Of a DNA stretch of 64,000 bases, positions 24,105 to 31,428 are shown one piece after another. Source of the stretch: JAHEEL01 sp942491345 (GTDB lineage Bacteria; Actinomycetota; Acidimicrobiia; Spongiisociales; UBA5794); assembly GCA_942491345.1 (NCBI GenBank), contig CALOAN010000048.1:62001-126000 (forward strand), given 5' to 3'. The stretch's first letter is position 1, and each line of letters starts with the position of its first letter. Under the pieces are notes generated by a model, which was not told the DNA's origin, ran no database searches, and saw only the letters and a list, made by a program, of their open reading frames with translations. The position numbers and the translations under genes were made by a program.

Positions 24105-24173
24105 ATTTATAAATTTCTTTAATTAAATATCTATATAATCATTGAATTTGCTCGTTTTTGAAAACAAAAAAAA

Positions 24174-24201
24174 TATTATAGCCATCGCTATGGCTATAAT
24201 A
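24174..24201 (-). terminator. terminator of the truncated amidase copy
   Basis: ATTATAGCCAT-CGCT-ATGGCTATAAT; its position relative to the stop is the same as at 12132-12158. Confidence 0.55.
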
Positions 24202-24327
24202 TTCTCAATATTTGTCTTGGAAAAATCAGACTAGATTTTAAATTGTTTAATTCTTTTAATTCATCAACTGTAATATTAAATCTTCTTGAAATAGAATATA
24301 AAGTATCTCCCGATCTAACTGTATAAG
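24194..24327 (-). pseudogene. LysM end of a second amidase, truncated by the inverted-repeat element
   Basis: The minus strand reads PYTVRSGDTLYSISRRFNI, then VDELKELNN and FPRQILRIL to a stop, nearly identical to the last 44 residues of the 12152-12739 amidase. The catalytic domain is absent; the frame runs straight into the 34-base terminal repeat at 24330. Confidence 0.8.
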
Positions 24328-24329
24328 GG

Positions 24330-24739
24330 GGGACAACGAGATACGTGTAAAAACCGGCCACTAGGTGGGAAAAATTTACATAAAGCCAGTTTTATTACTT
24401 TCTCAATATCTATTTCATGTATTGGTTCAGGAGTTTCATCCAAATTTAGAGTATATTTGCCAACCATTTAGTAATTAGATAATTATATTTAATTGCTCTA
24501 ACTGAATAATACATAAGTGCATTATAAATATAATTATGTATCATTTATTGACTTGATTAAAATTTATTTATTTTTCAAAACACATTGAATCCCTTATTTC
24601 CCAATGATTTCAGTAATATAAAAAAGATACACAAGTACATTGTGTATCTTTTTTATATTACGACATTTATTCAAATTTAATCATTGTATGTTAATATTTG
24701 TAAGCTAGTGGCCGGTTTTTACACGTATCTCGGTGTCCC
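24330..24739. mobile_element. 410-base MITE-like element or IS remnant with 34-base terminal inverted repeats
   Basis: Left end 24330-24363 and right end 24706-24739 are inverted copies of a 34-base sequence holding CGAGATACGTGTAAAAACC, with one mismatch. The ends are GC-rich, the 340-base interior AT-rich with no transposase. Inside, a minus-strand frame from 24468 (MVGKYTLNLDETPEP...) runs about 35 residues into the left repeat. The AAAACCGGCCACT string resembles ends I associate with IS21-like elements; this is from memory. Confidence 0.7.
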
Positions 24740-24760
24740 ACCTTAAAGGTGGTGAATAAA

Positions 24761-25321
24761 TTGGATAGAAAAGAATTTGATACTTTAGAGATAATAGATC
24801 AAGTTGATTATATAAATAGTTTACTTAAAGAAAAAAATACTCTTACAAACATATCAGATAGTTTAGGAATAGGAAGAACTACTTTACGAAATAGATTTAA
24901 GAAGATTGGATTTGTATTTAATAAGGAAAATAATAGTTATATAAAGGTTGATGACAAAAGCATGACAAGTGTCATAAATAAAGAAAATGACGAGTGTCAT
25001 ACTCTTGTCATCAATACTAATTTAAAATCAAATATTATAGATATTGCTGAAAATCATGAAAATATAATGAAGATGTTGAAATGGTTTGAGAGTGATGACA
25101 GAAGTATGACAAAAGACATTCCAACGATTATTGAAGTGATTGATGAAGGTATAAAAATAGAATTACCAGAGGATATAGATAAGGATTATAGAACTACAGT
25201 AAGAGTTAATAAAGAGATATGGAGTAGATTTAAATCGTTTACTGAAAAGAATAAGCAATTTACCCAAAAAAATTTACTAAGTCAGGCATTAAAGGAATTT
25301 ATAGATAAGTATGATAAATAG
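24761..25321 (+). CDS. HTH + ribbon-helix-helix-like DNA-binding protein, paralogue of 20123-20692
   Basis: 186 residues from the TTG at 24761, chosen for the strong AAGGTGGTG six bases upstream; GTG codons at 24749 and 24752 would lie within that site. Residues ~17-50 are an HTH (LTNISDSLGIGRTTLRNRFKKIG), the middle is a linker, and the C-terminus (TVRVNKEIWSRFKSFTEKNKQFTQKNLLSQALKEFI) aligns with the other protein. The linker DNA holds TGACA/TGTCA repeats (24952-25010 and 25096-25111). The start lies 22 bases past the inverted-repeat element, so the promoter may come from the element. Confidence 0.65.
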   Translation: MDRKEFDTLEIIDQVDYINSLLKEKNTLTNISDSLGIGRTTLRNRFKKIGFVFNKENNSYIKVDDKSMTSVINKENDECHTLVINTNLKSNIIDIAENHENIMKMLKWFESDDRSMTKDIPTIIEVIDEGIKIELPEDIDKDYRTTVRVNKEIWSRFKSFTEKNKQFTQKNLLSQALKEFIDKYDK

Positions 25322-25462
25322 AAATATAAAGGAATAGAAAAATGGAATTATTTAAAAAAAAGTTTACTGAAATGGACTTTGAATTATAGGGTATACGCCT
25401 TAAGTTGATGGCTATGTGGTATTATCCCTTAAAGTATATTTGTAAGCAGAGAAGAAGAATCT

Positions 25463-25508
25463 AAAAAAGATAGTGAGGCCATTGTTAGATGGCCTCACTA
25501 TCTTTTTT
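25463..25508. terminator. bidirectional terminator
   Basis: AAAAAAGATAGTGAGGCC and its complement form a perfect 18-base stem with a 10-base loop. It serves the converging 24761-25321 and 25519-26226 genes and is a near copy of 14707-14753. Confidence 0.85.
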
Positions 25509-25518
25509 ATTTTTCATA

Positions 25519-26226
25519 TTACGTTACATTGAATTTTCCATTATTTTCATGAGGCGTAACTTCTGAAAACACATTACTATTGATATCATTAAAAATACAT
25601 ATTTTTCTATCATCTATTAATTCGATTATGTTACAACTATCATTTGTCAATTTTTTTATATCGTTTAAAGACATATCTAATAATATTATTCGATTTTGGC
25701 TTTCTGAATATTTAAGATTTACTTTGTTTACAAAGGCAGCAGCATCTTCCCAATGAGAAGCTCCTCTTCCTGAGATTCCTTTATTTGAAATAAAAATACC
25801 AAGAGACATATCTGAAACATCAACTAATGAAAAAAATTTTCCTACTAAACCAACCTCTACTGGTTTTTTATGATTTTTACATTCAATTAAAAAGTGATCT
25901 GGAAACCATTTCGGAATATATTTTCTATCTCTTAATCTTTTTCCATTCCAATTTAAAGAAACTAAAAAATCTATTTCATTACTAGTTGTATTTTCATTTT
26001 GACGAGAATTAAATATTTTTGTACTATTTAGTATTAATAATATTAGTTCTTCAAATACATCTCCTTTTTTTTTACCATGAATTTTATTGTTATTTTCATT
26101 ATCTTCAATCCATTGAATAAGATCTAAAACTTTTTTCTTTGTATCAACATCTAATGAAATATTTGTCATTTCATTAAATTCTCTATCAATATTATCTAAT
26201 TTATCAAATGGTATTCCTTTATTCAT
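25519..26226 (-). CDS. PD-(D/E)XK-type nuclease
   Basis: 235 residues. KKKGDVFEELILLIL (~52-66), NEIDFLVSLNW (~83-93) and FLIECKNHKKPVEV (~112-125) give the E...D...ExK order of restriction-endonuclease-fold enzymes, close to Mrr/DUF-type REases. No recognition domain is visible, so specificity must come from partners or the C-terminus. It overlaps the next upstream gene by 8 bases and is last in a three-gene operon, a defence-like arrangement. Confidence 0.65.
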   Translation of the reverse strand: MNKGIPFDKLDNIDREFNEMTNISLDVDTKKKVLDLIQWIEDNENNNKIHGKKKGDVFEELILLILNSTKIFNSRQNENTTSNEIDFLVSLNWNGKRLRDRKYIPKWFPDHFLIECKNHKKPVEVGLVGKFFSLVDVSDMSLGIFISNKGISGRGASHWEDAAAFVNKVNLKYSESQNRIILLDMSLNDIKKLTNDSCNIIELIDDRKICIFNDINSNVFSEVTPHENNGKFNVT

Positions 26227-26611
26227 CTGTTTTCACCTTAATTACCTTGAAAAAAATTACTAAATATTTTGATGGATTTTCTTTTTCAATTAATTTCTTA
26301 CCACAATCTTCACAGTATTCATAGGAATTTAATTCATTAATACTATTAAATACATCGTAACTAAAATCTTTACATATAGGACAATAAATTTTATACACTT
26401 GTTTTATAATACTATTATTTTCTAATAAAATTAAAAGTTTTAAACAAGTATTCAAATCAATATTAAAAGTTTCAGTGATTACCTCCGGATAAACATAACT
26501 GTTTAAAGGTTTATCTTGCATATAGTGCAAAACTTTTAATATTGTTTCTTCATTAATATTAATTTTTTCTTTGATTTTATTAAATATGTTCAGATAAATA
26601 CTTGATAGCAT
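26219..26611 (-). CDS. winged-helix + zinc-ribbon protein
   Basis: 130 residues. Residues ~20-70 look like a winged helix (ETILKVLHYMQDKPLNSYVYPEVITETFNI...LILLENNSIIKQV). CPICKDF (~78) and CEDCGKKL (~99) form a zinc ribbon. It overlaps both neighbours (8 and 32 bases). It may be the DNA- or partner-binding middle component of the module. Confidence 0.6.
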   Translation of the reverse strand: MLSSIYLNIFNKIKEKININEETILKVLHYMQDKPLNSYVYPEVITETFNIDLNTCLKLLILLENNSIIKQVYKIYCPICKDFSYDVFNSINELNSYEYCEDCGKKLIEKENPSKYLVIFFKVIKVKTDE

Positions 26612-27635
26612 AATTTATCCTCTCCCTATTCATACTCTCGCTACTAAAAAAATGTAAATGAGTATATTTGTATAGTAAACTATTATCACTACCTTCATAA
26701 ACTTTTCTCAGGGAAACAATAACTTTTCCAGGCTTACCATTATTGTTTGAAAATTTATGTTTCCATTTTAAAGCTATTCTTTGAATTATAGATTCTCTTT
26801 TGTATCTAGCAATATAATCATAGATTTTATTTTTATCACTCTCATTTTTAAATGTATCAGCAAGAGCCAATATATCTACTAGCAAAGGAATATTATCTTG
26901 ATCTGTTGCACGTAATGTTGTTCTACCATTAAACTCATCATCCATAGAAATTAAATATTCACTGACATTAGAGTATTTAACAGGATCACTTTCTTTATTA
27001 CATAATATTTTTTTAGATATATCAAATGAATTAATTTCATTAAGTTCGCATTTTAAATTATCCAATATCCATTTTTTTAAATCGTCATGTATTTTTATAT
27101 ATTCTTTATCTCCAAGATACTGTACAGGCATTGCACAATATTTGATTTGTATTAAATTGATTTCTTTATGAATGGTAATAATAACAGGATATTTAAAACC
27201 ATCATGATAATTCGAAGTAGTTGATTTAATATATGAAAATTTCAAATCGATTGTATCTTCAAATTCCTTTATTTTAGGTCTTTCAAATATATTACTAATA
27301 TAATCACGTTCATTTTCTATTATAGTTCCATTAATTTTAAGTTTCTCTATTGTTTTATCCAAATCACAAATATTCATACTATACAGCACGGAATATTTAT
27401 AATATTTATCGTATTCATACTCTTCTAACTTTAGAATTGCTTCATCATTTCCTTGATTAATTTGTTCAATTAAAAATTCTTTTGAATCTATTTCATCAAA
27501 ATTAACAGTATCTTTATCAATAGAAGATAATGTCTCTATGAAACTATTTGTTTTATTTTTTGTTATATATTGAGTTTGTTTAATTGAATTAATTATATAT
27601 TTTTTATAATCAATATCTTCTCTACAAAATGGCAT
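26580..27635 (-). CDS. unknown 351-residue first component of the nuclease module
   Basis: No motif was recognised. The first ~130 residues are helical and charged; the middle is beta-rich (FSYIKSTTSNYHDGFKYPVIITIHKEINLIQIKYCAMPVQYLG); the C-terminal third has basic patches (IARYKRESIIQRIALKWKHKF) suited to nucleic acid binding. It starts the operon at 27635 with GGAGGA upstream. Being fused by overlaps to a wHTH-zinc-ribbon protein and a REase-fold nuclease, it is probably the sensor. Confidence 0.55.
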   Translation of the reverse strand: MPFCREDIDYKKYIINSIKQTQYITKNKTNSFIETLSSIDKDTVNFDEIDSKEFLIEQINQGNDEAILKLEEYEYDKYYKYSVLYSMNICDLDKTIEKLKINGTIIENERDYISNIFERPKIKEFEDTIDLKFSYIKSTTSNYHDGFKYPVIITIHKEINLIQIKYCAMPVQYLGDKEYIKIHDDLKKWILDNLKCELNEINSFDISKKILCNKESDPVKYSNVSEYLISMDDEFNGRTTLRATDQDNIPLLVDILALADTFKNESDKNKIYDYIARYKRESIIQRIALKWKHKFSNNNGKPGKVIVSLRKVYEGSDNSLLYKYTHLHFFSSESMNRERINYAIKYLSEHI

Positions 27636-27717
27636 ATTAATCCTCCGTATACATTTATTTCATAAGAAGATTCTATCATATGCTTAATTCTTATCCAAGA
27701 ATAAAAACTTTAAAATG

Positions 27718-27835
27718 AATTGATTTATTCTCTAAATACAATTTTAGGGACTAGTTAAGGGCTTTTTTTATAGTTTTGTTGTAAAAATAGAAAAAACGTA
27801 GTAAATTCATTGCAAAGAAAATTAATGAAGGGGTG
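27718..27835. repeat. R1-like repeat, inverted and diverged
   Basis: AATACAATTTTAGGGACTAGTTAAGGGCTT, then TTTTGTTGTAAAAATAGAAAAAACGTAGTAAATTCATTGCAAAG, is the reverse complement of the 21.29-21.40 kb part of R1 with scattered changes. Confidence 0.6.
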
Positions 27836-27842
27836 AGTATGG

Positions 27843-28097
27843 TTGAACGATAAACATAATTTTATAAGATTGCCCAAAACAGTAGTTCAATTAGCGGATG
27901 AGATCAAAAGAGCAGTAGATATGTATTGGAATAGAGAATTAGCAGAGATTGAATTAAAAGAACTTTGCTGGGCGTGGGCTTCGAGTGAGATGTTATTGAA
28001 ATCCAATGAATTAAATACAAGTGCTAGAAAAATTATAGGAAAAAAGAGAACTGATATAGTGTTAAGGCTATTAGAAGGATATCAAAACAAGTTTTAA
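27843..28097 (+). CDS. TIGR04540-like small clostridial protein
   Basis: 84 residues from a TTG at 27843, with GGGGTGA 6-11 bases upstream; an ATG at 27839 in another frame stops at once. RLPKTVVQLADEIKRAVDMYWNRELAEIELKELCWAW and KRTDIVLRLLEGY match, as far as I recall, the TIGR04540 family found on clostridial chromosomes and plasmids. All helical and cytoplasmic; function unknown. Followed by a strong terminator. Confidence 0.65.
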   Translation: MNDKHNFIRLPKTVVQLADEIKRAVDMYWNRELAEIELKELCWAWASSEMLLKSNELNTSARKIIGKKRTDIVLRLLEGYQNKF

Positions 28098-28110
28098 AAA
28101 TGAACTACAT

Positions 28111-28157
28111 AAAAAAAGACAATGGTGCAGATTAATCTACACCATTGTCTTTTTTTA
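28111..28157. terminator. bidirectional terminator
   Basis: AAAAAAAGACAATGGTG and its complement around a CAGATTAATCTA loop that itself pairs; T run on the plus strand. Confidence 0.85.
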
Positions 28158-28447
28158 TTAGGATTTAACAAATAGATCTATATTTAATAATTGCCTTTAT
28201 GGCGTAGAACCAGCAACCGTGTCATGAGACGCAAAGTAATTTACTAATAATGGTTATTTGAGTATAAAAATACTATTTTGCAATGAATTTTTATTTGATA
28301 TTATCTTATATTTATTAATTTCGAATGAATTTGTAGTAATTTCAATGCTTAGAGAGTATATACACTATGCCTTAAATTTATGTTTAGGGCATAGTTACTA
28401 TTTAAATCATAAAATGATGTTAAATTTCAACATATACTTTGAGTCTG
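28158..28447. other. 290 bases of decayed sequence
   Basis: AT-rich, with a TATGCCTTAAATTTATGTTTAGGGCATA hairpin near 28366-28393. No supported gene. Weak frames here are broken and have no ribosome site. Confidence 0.4.
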
Positions 28448-28609
28448 ATGACACGATTACCGGTTCTACCCCTACTAAGAAATTTCCAAGTACTTTTGAA
28501 AAATCAAGAACAAATGCAATATGAGAACAAAAAGCTACTTGAATATATAGCAGTTAGTCAAGATCAGTCGAAAAAGAAAAATTTTCTGGATAAATTATTC
28601 AGAAAATAG
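28448..28609 (+). pseudogene. C-terminal remnant of a coiled-coil plasmid protein
   Basis: The frame reads VLLKNQEQMQYENKKLLEYI, AVSQDQSKKKNFLDKLFRK and a stop. This amphipathic, lysine-rich end is typical of the C-terminus of HTH plasmid proteins of Firmicutes. No N-terminal domain or ribosome site precedes it, so it is likely a remnant. Confidence 0.4.
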
Positions 28610-28667
28610 ATAATGTTGTATGTTATATGAAGTTTTTGGGAGGTTGAGAAATATTTTATGTGACTAT

Positions 28668-28820
28668 TATGGTATAATTTAACATAGACATTATCAATTT
28701 CTCATTCACTAAAATTGATATTTTTAAAAAATATCAAAGAAAAAGTTATTAAGAAACTATGATTAGATTACGTAATATTTATATGTAAAAATAGATACTT
28801 AACGATTAGATTAGGAGGAT
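28668..28820 (+). promoter_or_regulatory. promoter and long hairpin-bearing leader of the Abi gene
   Basis: TATAAT (28672-28677) is a good -10. From about 28683 a leader of ~140 bases follows. It has TATCAATTT-N11-AAATTGATA followed by TTTTT (28692-28725), ATTTTTAAAAAATAT overlapping it, and two GATTAGATTA blocks (28761 and 28804). The first hairpin can act as attenuator or as the end of a small RNA. Confidence 0.45.
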
Positions 28821-28825
28821 ATGGA

Positions 28826-29719
28826 GTGGAAAAAGTATTATTAAAACCATTAAAGAAAGCGAAGACTTTCGATGAGCAAGTAGATATTCTACAAAAAAGG
28901 AAGCTTCCAATAGATAATAGAGAAGAAGTTAAAAAAGTTTTATCTAAAGTTAACTATTATAGATTAAGTGGTTATTTTAGCTATTTTTATGAAGATGGTA
29001 AGAAAGTGTTTAAAGAAGGCACTACCTTTGATAATATATATAATTTATATAAGTTTGATGAAAATCTTAGAAGATTAATTATGAATCTAACAGAAAAAGT
29101 CGAAGTTAGTTTTAGAACGCATATATCTTATTATATAGCTCATAATTTTGGAGTAGAAGGGCATCTAGATAAGAGTAAATTTGATCCTAATAAAGAAGAA
29201 TATCATGATAAATTAATAGAAAATTTAAATAATAAACTAGACTTATATAAAAATAAGGATTTCATAAAGCATCACAAGAAGTATTATGAGGGAAAGATAC
29301 CTGTATGGGTAATTATTGAAATATTTTCATTTAATGAGTTATCTAGATTATATGGAAATATGAAAACTGCTGACCGTAAAAAAATTATAAGAACTAATTA
29401 TAATGATCCCCAAATAGTTAAAAGTGCATACGATGTATGTAATTGGATACGTGCCTTAACTGAGGTTAGAAACATCTGTGCCCACTATGAAAGATTATTT
29501 AATAGAACACTTACAAATAGTATAAAGTTACAACCCATGTACAATGATAAAGGTATTAATAATAGTATATTTGCAACACTAATAATATTAAAACTATTAA
29601 TTAACAATAATGAAATATGGAATGAATTTATGGTTTGTTTAAATAATCTATTTGATAAATATGAATTTAATGATTTAAGTAGTATGGGATTTACAGATGA
29701 TTGGAAAGATATCTTATAA
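28826..29719 (+). CDS. Abi_2 (AbiD/AbiF-like) HEPN abortive-infection protein
   Basis: 297 residues from a GTG at 28826 behind AGGAGG. NYYRLSGYFSYFYEDGKK (~47-64) and RNICAHYERLFNRTL (~211-225) are the two hallmark motifs of Abi_2. The RNICAH part is the R-x4-H of HEPN ribonucleases. FDENLRRLIMNLTEKVEVSFRTHI (~75-98) is the conserved middle. Such proteins cut RNA and stop growth upon phage infection. The long structured leader could hold an antitoxin RNA or attenuator. Single gene, followed by a terminator. Confidence 0.88.
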   Translation: MEKVLLKPLKKAKTFDEQVDILQKRKLPIDNREEVKKVLSKVNYYRLSGYFSYFYEDGKKVFKEGTTFDNIYNLYKFDENLRRLIMNLTEKVEVSFRTHISYYIAHNFGVEGHLDKSKFDPNKEEYHDKLIENLNNKLDLYKNKDFIKHHKKYYEGKIPVWVIIEIFSFNELSRLYGNMKTADRKKIIRTNYNDPQIVKSAYDVCNWIRALTEVRNICAHYERLFNRTLTNSIKLQPMYNDKGINNSIFATLIILKLLINNNEIWNEFMVCLNNLFDKYEFNDLSSMGFTDDWKDIL

Positions 29720-29722
29720 AAG

Positions 29723-29754
29723 CCAAAAAGACTAGATTATATCTAGTCTTTTTG
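29723..29754 (+). terminator. terminator after the Abi gene
   Basis: CAAAAAGACTAGAT and ATCTAGTCTTTTTG form a perfect 14-base stem, 4 bases after the stop. Confidence 0.8.
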
Positions 29755-30029
29755 TATATAAAATATATTAGATTCAAATAATTTAACGCCTCACACTTAT
29801 TTCGCAGTACTAAAAATTAGCCCTATGCGTAGTGAGTCCTGTCTCTATTAGTATATGCAATTTATTGCGTTTTGTAAACTATTATTTACAAAAAATATAT
29901 TTATTTTTATTGAATAACCTTCATAATGCCTCCAAATGCTTGTTTCAAAATTGAAAGTAAATGATTACCTCAATTAGAAGAACTCTATTTTGGGTTCTGG
30001 TTCAAAAAATATTGAATGTGGCGAGACTC
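29755..30029. other. 275 bases without a recognisable gene
   Basis: AT-rich, carries GCCTCACACTTATTTCGCAG and a few short complementary blocks. Nothing supported. Confidence 0.4.
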
Positions 30030-30275
30030 TTAATAGTTTTTTACTATTTGAAGTAAATTACCATTATACGTGAACAGATCTATACGAAACTTTTCTGCAA
30101 CTTCCTTATTTTTAAAGCTAATTGTATAACTCTTCGATGGAAACATTGACTGTATGAGATTTACCTGTGTATGTCCACTTCGGTAGGCTGGTGGAATGCA
30201 CTCAATAATTTTATTAACATTGTCAGGAGAACAGTCGTTTTTACGAATAAATTTAATCGTCACTTCATAGTTCAT
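30030..30275 (-). CDS. 81-residue hypothetical protein
   Basis: Start at the ATG at 30275 (GTGAGGA upstream); a longer frame to 30308 places that ribosome site inside codons. MNYEVTIKFIRKND, then a helix, YTISFKNKEVAEKFRIDLFTYNG suggests a small ferredoxin-like beta-alpha-beta fold. Not recognised; single gene. Confidence 0.5.
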   Translation of the reverse strand: MNYEVTIKFIRKNDCSPDNVNKIIECIPPAYRSGHTQVNLIQSMFPSKSYTISFKNKEVAEKFRIDLFTYNGNLLQIVKNY

Positions 30276-30308
30276 GTAATTTTCCTCACTTTCGTTTAGT
30301 CGCACCAT

Positions 30309-30839
30309 AGGTACTAACTGATTTTAATTACGTGGTTTACTAGTTTAACCTATATTATAATACATATTATACCATAATTTGCAAATGGTATAGATACTAA
30401 TACTGTTCTTCAATTTATTTATACTATAGTCTATTTAAACAGTGTAAATATGTATGGATCTTGTTTATTTAGAATTGTTTTTATTGTTTTAAAACATATA
30501 TTTTATAACATCATAATATTAGATAAACAAAATTGATATTTTTCAGAAAATTGCTCGTTAATCTTTCACATGAAACATAAAATCCTGCATTTTAGACCTT
30601 GTTTAAGGGCTTAAAAATGCAGGATTTTTATAAAATAAATACAAGTGTAGTAATATCAATGGTTTGAAATTGTTAAACAGTTCCCTAAAATTATATTTAA
30701 GGACTAATCAAGATATTTCTCTAATATTTCTTAACATCCACTAACGTGGTAAATTTACGCTTAGTGGTTACTACCCCAAGCATAAGAAATTTATAAGATT
30801 TAAACCTATCTTCTATATCTTCTAACTAGTTAGGTTTAA
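30309..30839. other. 531 bases without a gene; terminator and repeat pieces
   Basis: AAATCCTGCATTTT with its complement (30580-30630) is a strong hairpin. ACTATAGTCTATTTAAA near 30423 repeats the candidate res element. A CCTAAAATTATATTTAAGGACTAATCAAG piece near 30685 is R1-like. Confidence 0.5.
30580..30630. terminator. bidirectional hairpin
   Basis: AAAATCCTGCATTTT and AAAAATGCAGGATTTT form a stem of about 14 bases with T/A runs on both sides. Confidence 0.65.
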
Positions 30840-31124
30840 TTATTTTTTATCTATTTTATATTTTACGAAGAATGGAAATATAAAGCTTATCAAACAACTC
30901 CAAAGTATAAAAAATAAGGATATATAGGGACCTCTATAAAAGAAAAATGGAAATAGAAACAATCCAAATACCATTCTACTAGGTGTAGTAATACTGTGTT
31001 TAGTTTTACAATAATTACATTCTATTGGCATGTAACCGACCCAAACAGATTTAAAAACATCCTTATAACTGAACTCCTCAGAGCAATTACAACACTTTTG
31101 TATAAACAAATAACTCACCTCCAA
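30840..31124 (-). CDS. zinc-ribbon membrane protein (TIGR04104-like)
   Basis: 94 residues. CCNC (11-14) and CNYC (~36-39), about 21 residues apart, form a zinc ribbon. Two membrane helices follow (MVFGLFLFPFFFYRGPYISLFFIL and CLISFIFPFF). The Cys-x2-Cys pair spaced ~20 plus the membrane tail match the small CXXC-20-CXXC family common in Bacilli and Clostridia. Function unknown. GGAGGTGAG upstream supports the start. Confidence 0.65.
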   Translation of the reverse strand: MEVSYLFIQKCCNCSEEFSYKDVFKSVWVGYMPIECNYCKTKHSITTPSRMVFGLFLFPFFFYRGPYISLFFILWSCLISFIFPFFVKYKIDKK

Positions 31125-31194
31125 GATATTTAAACTAAATACGGCTTCATATTACCATAAAATGGACAATATCCAAAACGATAAAAAGGATGCT

Positions 31195-31428
31195 CTACTT
31201 GGCATCCACTTGCATTTGCTCCCATTCCTGCTTTAACTTATAGAATGTATTTCTTTTTAACCCTAGCATATCCATAGCCTTATTGCCATTAATCTCTCTA
31301 GTCTTATATCTGTTATAAACTTCTTCCCAATTGTTAGGGAAGTCTATCTTCTGTCTACCCTTATATTTACCTTTTGCCTTAGCAATTGCAATGCCTTCTT
31401 TCTGTCTCTCCAATATACAATCTCTTTC
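31195..31428 (-). pseudogene. serine resolvase, C-terminal part
   Basis: It begins FERDCILERQKEGIAIAKAK (the long E helix of the catalytic domain), then GKYKGRQK, and ends with an HTH (GNKAMDMLGLKRNTFYKLKQEW). It is the missing end of 8978-9313. The apparent frame upstream to 31848 is alcohol dehydrogenase in a chance frame. Confidence 0.85.

Larger units (their letters stand above)
24025..24327 (-). repeat. duplicated leader + amidase 3' end, copy 2
   Basis: Matches 11975-12300. It ends abruptly at the inverted-repeat element at 24330. Confidence 0.8.
8978..31428. mobile_element. 22.4-kb AT-rich clostridial-type plasmid, linearised within its resolvase and lodged in the alcohol dehydrogenase gene
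   Basis: Base composition changes sharply at both edges. The left edge carries codons for the first ~112 residues of a serine resolvase (minus strand, ending GAIA) and the right edge its remaining ~78 residues (beginning FERDC). Joining the edges restores the family sequence GAIA-x-FERD with about one codon missing, so the block is a circularly permuted complete circle. It carries its own Rep_3 initiator with iterons, a tyrosine recombinase, regulators, and lysis and defence genes. The adh target has lost about 50-60 bases and no target-site duplication is seen. Whether this is a real integration or a chimeric assembly cannot be decided here. Confidence 0.8.

Noticed and set aside
28258..28524. 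An 88-residue plus-strand reading frame
   Set aside because: No ribosome site, non-ATG start, and it crosses a remnant that reads better in another frame; probably decayed DNA.
8978..31428. Prophage as the identity of the AT-rich block, because of the holin and amidase
   Set aside because: No capsid, terminase, portal or tail genes are present, and a Rep_3 origin with iterons is; the lysis genes fit a bacteriocin cassette better.
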